This document shows, one piece after another, positions 49,172-58,971 of a stretch of 64,000 bases of DNA. The stretch spans positions 1,240,001 through 1,304,000 of the forward strand of contig NZ_AP012273.1 of the NCBI RefSeq assembly GCF_000828615.1, in the 5' to 3' direction. Every line of letters begins with the position of its first letter. Positions within the stretch are counted from its first letter, which is position 1. Under the pieces are notes generated by a model. It did no database searches. It was not told the origin of the DNA and saw only the letters and a list, made by a program, of their open reading frames with translations. The stretch comes from Thiolapillus brandeum (lineage in GTDB: Bacteria; Pseudomonadota; Gammaproteobacteria; Chromatiales; Chromatiaceae). The position numbers were made by a program, and so were the translations under genes.

Positions 49172-50653
49172 ATGAATGATACCACCCAGGAAGAAAACAA
49201 GCTCATCGCCCAGCGCCGGGAAAAACTGCAGCTCAAGCGCGACAAGGGCGTAGCCTTTCCCAATGACTTTCGCCGCGAAGATCTGGCTGCGGACTTGAAC
49301 GCGGAACTTGGCGACAAGGACAAGGAAGCGCTGGAAGCCCTTGATCGGCAGGCCAAAGTGGCTGGCCGCATCATGGCCAAGCGCGGGCCTTTCCTGGTGA
49401 TTCAGGACATGAGTGGCCGCATCCAGTTCTATGTGGATCGCAAGGGACTGCCCGCAGAGTTGCTGGAGGACATCAAGACCTGGGACATCGGCGACATCGT
49501 GGGCGGTGAAGGCCCGGTGCACAAATCCGGCAAGGGTGATCTGTATATCAACCTGAAAAATGCCGTGCTGCTCACCAAGTCCCTGCGTCCTCTGCCGGAG
49601 AAATGGCATGGCTTGTCGGATACCGAACTGCGTTACCGCCAGCGTTACCTGGATCTGATCATGAATCCCGATTCGCGCCAGGTGTTCGAACTGCGCTCGA
49701 AGATGATCGACTATATCCGCCGCTTCCTGGTGGAGCGGGGCTTCCTGGAAGTGGAAACGCCCATGATGCAGGTGATTCCCGGTGGTGCTACGGCCCGGCC
49801 TTTCGTCACCCATCACAATGCCCTGGATCTGCCGCTTTACCTGCGTATTGCGCCGGAGCTGTATCTCAAGCGCCTGGTGGTCGGGGGCTTCGAGAAGGTT
49901 TTCGAGATCAACCGCAATTTCCGCAACGAGGGACTGTCCACCCGGCACAATCCCGAATTCACCATGCTGGAATTTTACGAGGCTTATGCCACTTACCATG
50001 ATCTCATGGATTTGACTGAAGCCATGCTGCGGGGCATTGCCGCTGATCTGCTGGGCGGCACCGTGATCGAATCCCAGGGCGAGACCTATGACTTCGGCAA
50101 GCCTTTCGCACGCATGACGGTGAAGGAATCCATTCTGCACTTCAATCCGGACATTTCTGCCGCAGACCTGGAGCAGCGTGACAGCGCCGTGACCCATGCC
50201 GAGCGTCTGGGTGTGGAAGTGAAACCCACTTACGGCCTGGGCAAGATTCAGATCGAGATCTTCGAGAAGACCGTGGAACACAATCTCAAGCAGCCGACCT
50301 TCATCACGGCCTATCCCACGGAAGTCTCACCTTTGGCACGGCGCAATGACGAGGATCCCTTTGTTACCGACCGCTTTGAGTTCTTTGTCGGTGGCCGGGA
50401 GATCGCCAACGGATTTTCCGAGCTCAATGATCCGGAGGACCAGGCCGAGCGTTTCCGCAAGCAGGTGGAAGAGAAGGACGCGGGAGATGACGAGGCCATG
50501 CATTTCGACGAAGACTATGTGCGCGCCCTGGAACACGGCCTGCCGCCCACGGCGGGGGAGGGTATCGGTATCGACCGCCTGGTGATGTTGTTTGCAGACG
50601 TGCCTTCCATCCGTGATGTGCTGCTGTTTCCGCATATGCGTCCGCAGGGATAG
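49172..50653 (+). CDS. lysS: Lysyl-tRNA synthetase, class II
   Basis: LysS charges tRNA-Lys in the cytosol. The 493-residue protein has an N-terminal OB-fold anticodon-binding domain ([20 protein letters not shown]) and a class II catalytic core: motif 1 near [15 protein letters not shown], motif 2 [10 protein letters not shown] and motif 3 [19 protein letters not shown]. It is co-directional with prfB, 19 bases downstream. A convergent ygfZ gene follows 82 bases after the stop. Confidence 0.98.
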   Translation: MNDTTQEENKLIAQRREKLQLKRDKGVAFPNDFRREDLAADLNAELGDKDKEALEALDRQAKVAGRIMAKRGPFLVIQDMSGRIQFYVDRKGLPAELLEDIKTWDIGDIVGGEGPVHKSGKGDLYINLKNAVLLTKSLRPLPEKWHGLSDTELRYRQRYLDLIMNPDSRQVFELRSKMIDYIRRFLVERGFLEVETPMMQVIPGGATARPFVTHHNALDLPLYLRIAPELYLKRLVVGGFEKVFEINRNFRNEGLSTRHNPEFTMLEFYEAYATYHDLMDLTEAMLRGIAADLLGGTVIESQGETYDFGKPFARMTVKESILHFNPDISAADLEQRDSAVTHAERLGVEVKPTYGLGKIQIEIFEKTVEHNLKQPTFITAYPTEVSPLARRNDEDPFVTDRFEFFVGGREIANGFSELNDPEDQAERFRKQVEEKDAGDDEAMHFDEDYVRALEHGLPPTAGEGIGIDRLVMLFADVPSIRDVLLFPHMRPQG

Positions 50654-50735
50654 TTCATCGGAAGTGCGCGCGCCCGGGAACCGATGAGGGCGGTTTCCCT
50701 GGATATCAACATCCGGGATGGGGCTGCTGCCCACT

Positions 50736-51728
50736 CTATTCCTTCAGTTCGGGTACTTCATAGGGTGGGGGACTCAATCTGACCCTGGGGCCGTTCTCGT
50801 CACCAATGCGCATATCGCCTTTTCCGGCCACACTGATTTCCGCCACTACCAGCGCTTCATGGCCTCCTGATGGAGCCTCGGCAGCCATGACCACCTTTCC
50901 TGCGCCCTGGGCCGAACGGCTTTCCGGTGACCACAGCAAATCTCCCGGTGACAGGGGGCCAGGGTCATCGACTTGGGCGAGGTACATGCGGCGTTTGAGC
51001 TGTCCCAGGTACTTCATGCGGGCAACGACTTCCTGTCCGGTGTAGCAGCCCTTGGTGAAGCTGATGCCGTCCAGGACATCCAGGTTCAGCATTTGGGGAA
51101 TGAAAGCTTCTGCCGTGGCGTCCAGGACGGCGGGCAGGCCGGCGCGGATGTTCTGCAGGGTCCAGTTTGCTTCATTTGCCAGGCTTCCCTTTCCAGCCAT
51201 CTGTTGCCAAAAGGCCACCAGAGCCTCGGGTTCGCCGATGAGCTGCAGATGGGGATCATCGCCGGGAAGTCGGATCAGGGTCAGTCCCCGGGCCGTCGTG
51301 GTGTGGAAACTTTCGGCAGGCAGCCGGTCCAGAACATCGGACAGGCATCCTCCCCAGGCACCTGCGGTGACCAGTTCATCACTGGCATCTTCCAGGGACA
51401 CCCTGGCGCGCAGGACGAACATGCGCAGGCGCTTGAGCACGGCTTCCAGGCGTTCCCTGGGCAGTAGCAGATAGAGATCATCCTCCCGCTGGAATATCAG
51501 GAACAGGGCCAGCATGCGCCCCTTGGGCGTGCACCAGGCGCTCAGTTGGGCCTGCTCCGTATCGATGGCTTCGATATCATTGGTCAGTTGTCCCTGGAGA
51601 AATGATCGCGCATCTTCGCCTTTGACCCGGATCAGACCTGCAGAGGCCAGCGGGGCGAAGGCGCAATCCTCCGTGGATACCGTCCGGGGATCCGGGGAAG
51701 CCTGTTGCAGCAATTCGTTCCAGTTCAT
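50736..51728 (-). CDS. ygfZ: Folate-binding protein YgfZ
   Basis: YgfZ uses tetrahydrofolate in the repair or assembly of certain Fe-S enzymes, such as the tRNA methylthiotransferase MiaB. The 330-residue protein has the signature KGCYTGQE at residues 226-233, with the functionally essential Cys228, and the N-terminal folate-binding fold of the GcvT family (IRVKGEDARSFLQGQLTNDI). A leftward -10 (TACAAT, 51762-51767) lies upstream with TTGTCT at a short 15-base spacing. Divergent from the RNB ribonuclease gene. Confidence 0.93.
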   Translation of the reverse strand: MNWNELLQQASPDPRTVSTEDCAFAPLASAGLIRVKGEDARSFLQGQLTNDIEAIDTEQAQLSAWCTPKGRMLALFLIFQREDDLYLLLPRERLEAVLKRLRMFVLRARVSLEDASDELVTAGAWGGCLSDVLDRLPAESFHTTTARGLTLIRLPGDDPHLQLIGEPEALVAFWQQMAGKGSLANEANWTLQNIRAGLPAVLDATAEAFIPQMLNLDVLDGISFTKGCYTGQEVVARMKYLGQLKRRMYLAQVDDPGPLSPGDLLWSPESRSAQGAGKVVMAAEAPSGGHEALVVAEISVAGKGDMRIGDENGPRVRLSPPPYEVPELKE

Positions 51729-51865
51729 GAGTTAAGTGCCGGTTGATGGATGCATACGCTCATTGTATCCAAAAATACCGGCAGACAACCCCGCAGGTTT
51801 TGTCCCCTTGCGCCGGGCAAACAGGTATCATTGCCGCCTGTCCAAAACCAAGTGAAAATCGATAC

Positions 51866-53683
51866 GTGGCTGAATCAGGAACAAGGGCCGGCGCCCTGGT
51901 GTTGTACAAGATACGTCCCGCGGTGGTGACCTCCGTTGGAGACAAGATCGAAATCCGTTTCGAGGATGGCAAGACCAAGCGGGTGCGGGAAAAGGACATT
52001 TCCCTGTTGCATCCCGGTCCGGGTGTGGATCTGAAAGCCCTGGAAGGGGCCGAAGGCAATGTCGAGGAAGCCTGGGAACTGCTGGAAGGCGAGCAGGCTT
52101 CCCTGGAGGAAGTGGCCGAGCTGATCTATGGTGAATTCACCCCCGCCAGCGCCTGGGGGGTCAGCCAACTGCTGCGTGACGGGCTGTATTTTGAGGGTTC
52201 CGTGCGGAATATCCGGGGGCGCAAGGCGGAAGCCGTGGCCAGGGACCGGGCCGCACGGGAGCAGAAAGCCCGGGAGGCCCGGGAGTGGGCGGAGTTTCTC
52301 GACCGGGCGCAGCAGGGAACCCTGGAGGAAGCAGACCGCAGCCGCCTGGGGGAAGTGGAGCGCGTGGCTCTGGGGCAAACGGCCAGGAGCCGGGTTCTCA
52401 GCGCCCTGAACATCACCGAGTCTCCCGAGAGCGCCCATGCCTTTTTACTGCGATGCGGCTATTGGCCAGCGTCCTACAATCCCTGGCCTGCCCGCCAGGG
52501 GGCGAACCTGGAATCTCCCGATCTGCCCCTGCCGCCCCTGGAGGAAGAGCCGCGCCGGGATCTCACCCGCCTGGAGTCCTGGGCCATCGATGATGAAGGC
52601 AACACGGATCCGGACGATGCCATCAGTCTCGATGGTGACCGAATCTGGGTGCATGTGGCGGATGTGGCGGCTTTGGTGAAACCGGATTCCCATCTGGATC
52701 TGGAGGCGCGTTCCCGCAGCGCCAATCTCTACCTGCCCGAAGGAATGGTGCAGATGCTTCCGCCCGCCGCTACGGACGTCCTGGGTCTGGGGCTGCAGGA
52801 GGAATCCGTGGCCCTGTCTTTCGGTTTCCGGATCAATGATGCGGGGGAGGTCACGGATATCGAAATCACCCCCAGCCGGGTTCGTGTTCAGCGCATCAGC
52901 TATGAAGCTGCGGAAGCGCGTCTGGAAGAGGCGGCTTTTGCGCCTTTGCTGGCCATCACCCGCCGTTACCGTGACGCGCGCCTGGCGCGCAATGCGGCGC
53001 AAATCAGGCTGCCGGAAGTCAGCGTCAAGGTGGTGGAAGGTGAAGTCCTGATCCGCCCTCTGCCGCGCCTGGCTTCCCGGGAGATGGTCACGGATGCCAT
53101 GCTCATGGCGGGCGAAGCGGCCGCGCGTTTTGCCGAGGCCAACGGCATTTGCATTCCCTATGCGGTGCAGCCGGAACCCCAGGAGATCCGTCAGCCTGAG
53201 TCCATGTCCGAATCCCATGCCTACCGCCGCCTGTTCAAGCCCAGCAATGCGGCCATGAGCCCGGGCCGGCACTTTGGCCTGGGTCTGGATTACTATGCCC
53301 GGACCACCAGCCCCCTGCGCCGCTACATGGATCTGGTGGTACACCAGCAATTGCGCGCTTTTGTTACCGGGGGAAGTCCCCTGGAAAAGGAGAAGGTTAC
53401 GGAAAGAGTGGCAGAAGCAGGCGCGGTGGGGGGCATTATCCGCCGTGCCGAACGCCTGTCCAATTTGCACTGGAAACTGATCTGGCTCAAGGAACAGGAG
53501 CGCTGGCAGGGGGAAGCTGTGATTCTGGCGTTGGAAGAACGCAAGGCGGTTGTTATGATTCCACAGCTGGCTCTCGAAACCCGGATTCGCCGTACCGAAG
53601 ACATGCAGCTCGATCAGACCCTGGAGTTGCAGGTTCAGGAAGTGGATGTACCGGCACAGGCCGTCTATTTCCGCAGGATCTGA
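51866..53683 (+). CDS. RNB-domain exoribonuclease (RNase II family)
   Basis: The protein would degrade RNA 3' to 5' by the RNase II/R mechanism. The frame is open from 51743, but homology-like sequence begins with VAESGTRAGALVLYKIRPAV, so the GTG at 51866 (605 residues) is preferred; the true start could be either. A small N-terminal RNA-binding part and a helical, Arg/Glu-rich linker precede the RNB domain, whose metal-binding motif DDEGNTDPDDAISL lies at about 241-254. Further RNB signatures are ADVAALVKPDSHLDLEARS, SANLYLPEG and the closing ARTTSPLRRYMDLVVHQQL. It differs from E. coli rnb and rnr in layout and lacks a clear S1 domain at the end. Confidence 0.9.
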   Translation: MAESGTRAGALVLYKIRPAVVTSVGDKIEIRFEDGKTKRVREKDISLLHPGPGVDLKALEGAEGNVEEAWELLEGEQASLEEVAELIYGEFTPASAWGVSQLLRDGLYFEGSVRNIRGRKAEAVARDRAAREQKAREAREWAEFLDRAQQGTLEEADRSRLGEVERVALGQTARSRVLSALNITESPESAHAFLLRCGYWPASYNPWPARQGANLESPDLPLPPLEEEPRRDLTRLESWAIDDEGNTDPDDAISLDGDRIWVHVADVAALVKPDSHLDLEARSRSANLYLPEGMVQMLPPAATDVLGLGLQEESVALSFGFRINDAGEVTDIEITPSRVRVQRISYEAAEARLEEAAFAPLLAITRRYRDARLARNAAQIRLPEVSVKVVEGEVLIRPLPRLASREMVTDAMLMAGEAAARFAEANGICIPYAVQPEPQEIRQPESMSESHAYRRLFKPSNAAMSPGRHFGLGLDYYARTTSPLRRYMDLVVHQQLRAFVTGGSPLEKEKVTERVAEAGAVGGIIRRAERLSNLHWKLIWLKEQERWQGEAVILALEERKAVVMIPQLALETRIRRTEDMQLDQTLELQVQEVDVPAQAVYFRRI

Positions 53684-53752
53684 CGCCTGCCGGAGCAGCG
53701 CAAGCATTTTTTCGACAGATATCCTGTCTGTATGACATGAAGGAACAAGACT

Positions 53753-53950
53753 ATGTCCCTGGAAACAGAACTCGCACCTCACCCCGCGCAACGCCAGGCG
53801 GCCATTTCAGATGAATTCGTGGCCTATTGCAACGCGGAATTCGAACGTCGCCGGAACTCCGGCGAAGACTTCGACGAGGCCGCCTACAAGGAAGCCATGG
53901 AAATGGCTCTGGTGCGCCTGCGTCAGCTTGAAGAAGAGGGACTGGCATGA
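53753..53950 (+). CDS. Small acidic helical protein next to SMC-like ATPase
   Basis: This 65-residue protein is rich in Glu and Ala and probably almost all helix (SDEFVAYCNAEFERRRNSGE, then AAYKEAMEMALVRLRQLEEE). Its stop codon overlaps the start of the SMC-like ATPase gene by 4 bases, so the two are translationally coupled and the small protein is likely to be a partner or regulator of the ATPase. AAGGAA lies upstream of the ATG. No family recognised. Confidence 0.75.
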   Translation: MSLETELAPHPAQRQAAISDEFVAYCNAEFERRRNSGEDFDEAAYKEAMEMALVRLRQLEEEGLA

Positions 53951-55866
53951 TTATCAAGTCGGTAAAGGCAGAAAACGTCCTCAAGTATGCATCACTGGAT
54001 CTGAAGGACATTCCGGAAAAGGGCATTATCGCCATCAGCGGTGAGAACGAGTCCGGCAAGAGCACCATTGGTGAAACCGTCTGTTTTGCCCTGTTTGGAC
54101 GAACCTTTTCCCTGGGACCTGATGACCTGGACAAGGTATTGCGCTGGGGCGAGCATCACTGCTCCGTAGTGCTGGACTTTGCGGTGAATGGTGTTGACTA
54201 TCAATTGTCGCGCTTTCTTGACCGGGATGGCAATCACAGCGCCCGCCTGAGCCGGGCCGATGATATCGACAATCCTGTGGCCCGGGGGGTGAACAGCGTG
54301 GCGGACAAGCTGTTTGACATTCTGGGTTACGAATTCGATGAGTTCGTGGAATCCTTCTACCTGGCCCAGCGCGAGATTACCACACCCCATCCTCACAGCG
54401 TGGCGGTGAAGACCATGGCAGGGGTAGCGCCGCTGGAGCATGTGAATGTGAGCTTCCAGGAGGAAATTGCCCAATTCGATGAAATGCGTGAAGAGCTGGA
54501 CGCCGAAGCAGAGGCCTTGCGCCAGGAACTGGAAGAACTGGAGTTCGAAGAAGGCCGCCTGGTGCAGCTGGAAGACGACAAGAATGCCCTGGAAGCCGAG
54601 GTGAATGCCAACAAGTCTGCGCTGGAGAATCTGGATCAGGCGGCGGACATCTATGCCGAAAACCATCCCCGGATCCGCCGCGCCCGGGGCAAGCGGGGCA
54701 GAGCACGTTTCTGGCGTTTCCTCAGCTTCGTCCTGGCTCTTATCGGAGGTGGCGCCTGGTTCATGCTGGCGAAAAAACCGAATCTGCCTCAGTCTCAGCA
54801 ATTGTTGCAACTTTTGCAGCAGAAAGTCCCCAACTGGCAGGATGCCTGGATTCCCTATATCGGCATAGGGGGCATCGTGTTTGCCGTACTCATGCTGCTG
54901 TTCTGGATACGTGCCGCCAGCCATGGCTCCCGGGCTCAGCGCCTGGCGGAAGATGCCCGGGTGTTGGGAGACAGCCTGGAAAAGGCCCGGGCGGTTTCAC
55001 CCTTCGAGGGAGAAATTGTTGAAGAAAAGGTTCAGGAGGGTTCAGCCACCGGGGAAGAAACCCCGGGGGAGGACACTGATGTGGCGGCAGGAGAGGCCAT
55101 GAACCTGTCCATGACCACGGAAGCGCTGGAGCGGCCGGAGGAAAGCGCCTATGCCGCGCTTCTGTCCCGGGTGGAAGACATGCTCGCGGGTGTTGCCGAA
55201 GTGCGCAACTATATCGAGCAGGAAGCCCGCTGGTTGCGTGAGCAGATCACACGCAAGGAAGAGCATTTTTGGGCCCAGGGCCAGGAAGTGGATCGCGAGA
55301 TGGAGCGTGTCCGCCAGGTGGCCCGCCTGAGTGAGGTTATCGATGGCCTGGAGGCCAGGATGGCGGAACTGGATGCCAACCGGGAGAAGCGTTTGAAAGC
55401 CATCGAACTCCTGGAAGGGGCTTCCGGCTACGTATCCAGCAATTTCAACCGGGATATCCGTGACCTGGTAGCCCGCACCCTGCCGGTGTTCACTCAGGGA
55501 CGCTACGAACATCTGCGTATCGACCCGGATCTGACCGTGCGGGTGTTTTCCAGCGACAAGCGGGATTTCATGGATCTGGATGAAGTGTCCAGTGGCACCC
55601 AGCGCCAGATCATGCTGGCCCTGCGTCTGGCCTTGTCCGAAAAGCTTCTGGTACGCCGGGTTCAGGGCGACCAGTTTGCCTTTCTCGACGAGCCTTTTGC
55701 TTTCTTCGATGAAGAGCGCACCCGCTACGCTCTGAAGGCCCTCACGGATCTGAGTGACAAGCTCACCCAAATCTGGATCGTATCCCAGGTCTATCCCGAG
55801 GGAACGGATGTGGAATTCGCCCTGAGCATCGGCTGTAGCCGGGATCGGGACGTACTCAGCGCCTGA
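53947..55866 (+). CDS. Membrane-anchored SMC/Rad50-like ATPase
   Basis: The 639-residue protein has an ABC-type ATPase split by a long insertion, like Rad50, RecN and YhaN. The Walker A is GENESGKST (32-40). The Q-loop region lies near FYLAQREIT. Coiled coil runs about 170-235. Then come two membrane segments, about 255-275 (FWRFLSFVLALIGGGAWFML) and 301-321 (WIPYIGIGGIVFAVLMLLFW), an acidic linker, more coiled coil (about 395-490), the signature SSGTQRQIMLALRLAL (near 546) and the Walker B FAFLDEPFAFFDE (577-589). Two membrane segments in the middle of the coiled coil would tether the ATPase head to the inner membrane. The partner nuclease expected for Rad50/SbcC-like proteins is absent; a 65-residue protein is coupled upstream. 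Confidence 0.85.
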   Translation: MIIKSVKAENVLKYASLDLKDIPEKGIIAISGENESGKSTIGETVCFALFGRTFSLGPDDLDKVLRWGEHHCSVVLDFAVNGVDYQLSRFLDRDGNHSARLSRADDIDNPVARGVNSVADKLFDILGYEFDEFVESFYLAQREITTPHPHSVAVKTMAGVAPLEHVNVSFQEEIAQFDEMREELDAEAEALRQELEELEFEEGRLVQLEDDKNALEAEVNANKSALENLDQAADIYAENHPRIRRARGKRGRARFWRFLSFVLALIGGGAWFMLAKKPNLPQSQQLLQLLQQKVPNWQDAWIPYIGIGGIVFAVLMLLFWIRAASHGSRAQRLAEDARVLGDSLEKARAVSPFEGEIVEEKVQEGSATGEETPGEDTDVAAGEAMNLSMTTEALERPEESAYAALLSRVEDMLAGVAEVRNYIEQEARWLREQITRKEEHFWAQGQEVDREMERVRQVARLSEVIDGLEARMAELDANREKRLKAIELLEGASGYVSSNFNRDIRDLVARTLPVFTQGRYEHLRIDPDLTVRVFSSDKRDFMDLDEVSSGTQRQIMLALRLALSEKLLVRRVQGDQFAFLDEPFAFFDEERTRYALKALTDLSDKLTQIWIVSQVYPEGTDVEFALSIGCSRDRDVLSA

Positions 55867-55873
55867 GATCCCG

Positions 55874-55896
55874 CCGGGAGGGTTCAACCCTCCCGG
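55874..55896. terminator. Bidirectional hairpin between convergent genes
   Basis: CCGGGAGGGTT and AACCCTCCCGG are perfect 11-bp arms around one base, overlapping the stop codon of the leftward sugar kinase and lying 8 bases after the SMC-like ATPase stop. No T tract follows on either side, so termination would be weak or factor-assisted. Confidence 0.6.
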
Positions 55897-57176
55897 TACG
55901 CGCCCCGCCTGGCAACCGAAGCTGCTCCATAGGCGGGTTGCGGATGTGCCGCAATCCTCACGGGGCGTTTCAACAGGCGCTGACGCAGTTTCTCCCAGTA
56001 GGCATTGGTTGCACCGCCACCGCTGGTGGATACCCTGACCGGATAACCGGCTCCCAGACTCTCCAGTTTTCTGTACGCCAGGACTTCGATACGCCCAATG
56101 CCTTCCAGGATGCCCTGGAGGAAGCGTGCCTTGTCTTTGGGGACAGGATGCAAACGGGGCGGCATTCCGGGATCATTGATGGGAAAACGTTCACCCGGTC
56201 CGGGCAGGGGATAGTACTCCAGACACAGGCTGCGTTCCGGGTTTAGATTCCTGCTCAACTCTCGAATCTCCGGATCGCTGAAATGCTGGCGCAGCACTGC
56301 GCCGCCGCTGTTGGAAGCGCCTCCGGCCAGCCAGCGACCGAATATCCGGTGGCTGTAGATGCCGTATTGGGCGGATTGCAGGGGCTGATCCACCAGGATT
56401 TTGCATACCAGGGTGCTGCCCAAAGAGGTCAGGGCATCACCGGGCTGTTCAAGACCTGCAGCCAGAGCTGCGGCCGTGCTGTCCGTAGTGCCGGTGATGA
56501 CCTGGCATTGGGAGGGTAATCCTGTGGCGGCGGTGATTTCCGGGCTGATCCTGCCCAGGGGCATACCAACAGCCAATACTCCGGGGAATAGGCTGTGCGG
56601 CAACGGCAACTCATTCAACCATGTCGGCCAGCATTGCTGCACTGGGTCATACCCCAGTTTCAGGCAGTTGTTCTCATCACCAACACCGCCAGTGTCGCAA
56701 AGCTGCCCGCTGATCCATTCACTCTGGTGCAGGGCCAGGGCACCAGGAACCAGGCCCTCATGCTGGTGCAGCCACAGGAGTTTGGCCAGGCTGCTGGAAG
56801 GCGAGTGCAGCACCGCCTGATCAGGTGCCAGGCGAGTCAGTAGCTCCGCCTCTGCCGTGGCGCGCCTGTCATCGTACATGAGGCCAGGACCCAGGGGTTG
56901 GCCCTGGCGATTGGTAAGGACCAGAGTACCGGAGGTGCCATCCGCTGACAGGGCCTGGGCCTGGTGATTCGGGGTACGAACCTGAAGTTCCTGCAAAACT
57001 TCCAGAGTGGCGCTCCACCAGTCCCCCGGATGCTGCTCGGACCAGCCATCCTGTGGATGACGCGAAGGAGGCAGGGGACGGCTGGCCGAGGCCAGGAGGC
57101 GGCCGACGTCATCGATGCAGATACCCCGGCAGCCCGAGGTGCCCAGATCGATACCGATGAAGCAGGGCTGTTTCAA
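55884..57176 (-). CDS. FGGY-family sugar kinase, D-ribulokinase-like
   Basis: The 430-residue protein starts GIDLGTSGCRGICIDDVGRL, the phosphate-binding motif of FGGY kinases, and has SADGTSGTLVLTNRQG, the adenosine-site stretch ITGTTDSTAAALAAG, LTSLGSTLVCKIL and a C-terminal STSGGGATNAYWEKLRQRLL. The short length and the GTSG...R opening match the D-ribulose kinase/XK-1 group of cyanobacteria and plants better than full-length xylulokinase (about 480-500 residues). It would phosphorylate D-ribulose or a similar ketose. No sugar transporter or isomerase gene is adjacent, so the substrate is an inference. Confidence 0.85.
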   Translation of the reverse strand: MKQPCFIGIDLGTSGCRGICIDDVGRLLASASRPLPPSRHPQDGWSEQHPGDWWSATLEVLQELQVRTPNHQAQALSADGTSGTLVLTNRQGQPLGPGLMYDDRRATAEAELLTRLAPDQAVLHSPSSSLAKLLWLHQHEGLVPGALALHQSEWISGQLCDTGGVGDENNCLKLGYDPVQQCWPTWLNELPLPHSLFPGVLAVGMPLGRISPEITAATGLPSQCQVITGTTDSTAAALAAGLEQPGDALTSLGSTLVCKILVDQPLQSAQYGIYSHRIFGRWLAGGASNSGGAVLRQHFSDPEIRELSRNLNPERSLCLEYYPLPGPGERFPINDPGMPPRLHPVPKDKARFLQGILEGIGRIEVLAYRKLESLGAGYPVRVSTSGGGATNAYWEKLRQRLLKRPVRIAAHPQPAYGAASVARRGAYREG

Positions 57177-57276
57177 TTCAGGGAGTAGTTCTGAGTTTTG
57201 AATGGCGTTCTGAGGACACCATACATAACTGAGCAGTTCCGGGAACGCAATACATAGTTGATGCTACACTTTTTCC

Positions 57277-57901
57277 ATGGCAAGAGTCCATTACCGGGTG
57301 ACCCGCACCACATCATGGAATGTGGCAACCCTCGCCAAGATGAGTATTTTTGGGATGAGGATTATGCCGCTTACTTGTCGCTGTTGAAGACTTGGAGAGG
57401 AGGGGGTCGAGATATGGGCCTACTGCCTGATGACGAATTATGTCCACCTGATCGTCAAGCCGGACAAGGGTTCCAATCTGAGTCGGGCCGTTGGAGAAAC
57501 CCATCGGCGCTATACACGCATGATCAATTTTCGGAAAAAATGGCGGGGCTATCCATGGCAGGGAGGATTTGCTTCCTACCCTATGGATGAGAATGTGCCT
57601 GGGATTATCCGTGGAGTAGTGCACATGTGCATCTGAAGGGGCGAGATGAGCAGGGCATTGTGGCGACTGAGCCGTGGTTGTCTTTGATCGGAGGTTGGCG
57701 AACGTATCTGGGGGAACAGCAGCCAAAGGATGTGCCGGATTTCGAGTGACACGAACGAACCGGACGTCCATTGGGAGATGATGGTTTTGTGCAAATGGCA
57801 GAAAAGTTGCCTGGGCGAGATGATCTGCGGAAAAGAAACCAGGGCCAAAGGCGGATGGTTGAGTATTGGATCCCCACAATGTCATCAGATATTCCTTAAG
57901 T
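57277..57901 (+). pseudogene. Decayed REP-associated tyrosine transposase (Y1_Tnp)
   Basis: Starting at ATG 57277, fragments of one transposase occur in shifting frames: PLPGDPHHIMECGNPRQDEY, then DEDYAAYLSLLKTW, then WAYCLMTNYVHLIVKPDKGS, the second strand of the HUH-type fold, then AVGETHRRYTRMINFRKKWR and WQGGFASYPMDENV, and further on HERTGRPLGDD. At least two frameshifts and one in-frame stop break it. Upstream, GACACCATACATAACTGAG (about 57213-57231) resembles sequence often found before such genes. No REP array was found next to it. Confidence 0.8.
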
Positions 57902-58002
57902 TGACGCCATTGGGCTAACACTCAAAACATCTGATAGACTCGCTGCAAAAGAACCGCTGTTTAGCCTAGGAAACCCTATTCCAACCTACTAGGGATATTG
58001 TC

Positions 58003-58971
58003 ATGACCGTCCAGCCAATCCCGGGACTTTCGTTCTGGCCTCAATTCATCGGATTAAGAGAACGTTCTCTATTAAGCCTGCTTTTTATTGTGCTGTTTTT
58101 CCTGACGGGCCAGGTTTATGCGCTGGGAGATGGCCCAAGGGCTTATTGGGTTGTTCCGAAAGACATGAATTTTCTCAATCCCATGTGGATAAGTCTCGAT
58201 TCAAATCATGGGCTGGATGATGCTCTTGTGTTGGACGATGCGGAATTTGATACGGATATCTTTGCACTTATGTATACGCGCACATTGTCGGTGGGCGGGA
58301 ATCTGGGGGGCATCTCGGTTATTCTGCCTGGAGGAAAGCTTGAGGGTGGACTGGCTGGCACAGCATTTCAGGGTGAAAGTTCGGGTTTGGGTGATTTGAA
58401 CGCCATAGGCGTGGTTTCCCTGTTTGGAGCACCGGCGATGGAGGCAAAGGAATTTTCTTCATTCGTGCCAAACACTGCGCTGGATCTGTTGTTTGCCGTG
58501 ACTGCGCCAACAGGAGAATATGACGCCGACGAAACGATTAATTTGGGTAGCAACCGCTGGTCATTTCGCTTTGGAATGCCCTTTATCCACTATTTTCAAA
58601 CAGGACTGGGAAAGACCACTACTCTTGAGCTGCAGCCTAGCGTCACTTTCTTTACCAAGAATGATGAAGTAGCCGGTGCAGTAAACGAACTTGAGCAGGA
58701 CCCGATCTACAAGCTTGAAGCACACCTGACCCATGATTTCAATCCCATGTTCTGGGGGAGTATCGATGCGCTTTACACCAGCGGCGGGGAAACCATACTC
58801 GATGGTATAGACCAGGATAACTCACAGCGCTCGTTCCAGGCCGGCTTGACATTGGGCGCTTACTTCTCCAAGTCCACCGGAGTTTATGTTACCTACGGAG
58901 AAGTGCTGAGCCACAACGACAATGCCCAGGATGGTTCGGGATACAGGGTCGTATTCAAATATATCTATTGA
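58003..58971 (+). CDS. Outer-membrane channel-like protein (Phenol_MetA_deg type)
   Basis: The 322-residue protein has a signal segment (LLSLLFIVLFFLTGQVYALG, residues about 27-46) and the alternating strands of an outer-membrane barrel (ALDLLFAVTAPTGEYDADET; FRFGMPFIHYF; TTLELQPSVTFFTKND; YRVVFKYIY at the C-terminus). It resembles transporters of the MetA-pathway phenol degradation family, thought to take up hydrophobic compounds. Its stop overlaps the start of the alkylsulfatase gene, so it probably brings the sulfatase's substrate in or products out. Substrate not determined. Confidence 0.8.
   Translation: MTVQPIPGLSFWPQFIGLRERSLLSLLFIVLFFLTGQVYALGDGPRAYWVVPKDMNFLNPMWISLDSNHGLDDALVLDDAEFDTDIFALMYTRTLSVGGNLGGISVILPGGKLEGGLAGTAFQGESSGLGDLNAIGVVSLFGAPAMEAKEFSSFVPNTALDLLFAVTAPTGEYDADETINLGSNRWSFRFGMPFIHYFQTGLGKTTTLELQPSVTFFTKNDEVAGAVNELEQDPIYKLEAHLTHDFNPMFWGSIDALYTSGGETILDGIDQDNSQRSFQAGLTLGAYFSKSTGVYVTYGEVLSHNDNAQDGSGYRVVFKYIY

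Noticed and set aside
55884-57176. Full-length xylulokinase
   Set aside because: Too short, and the opening motif is closer to the D-ribulokinase group.
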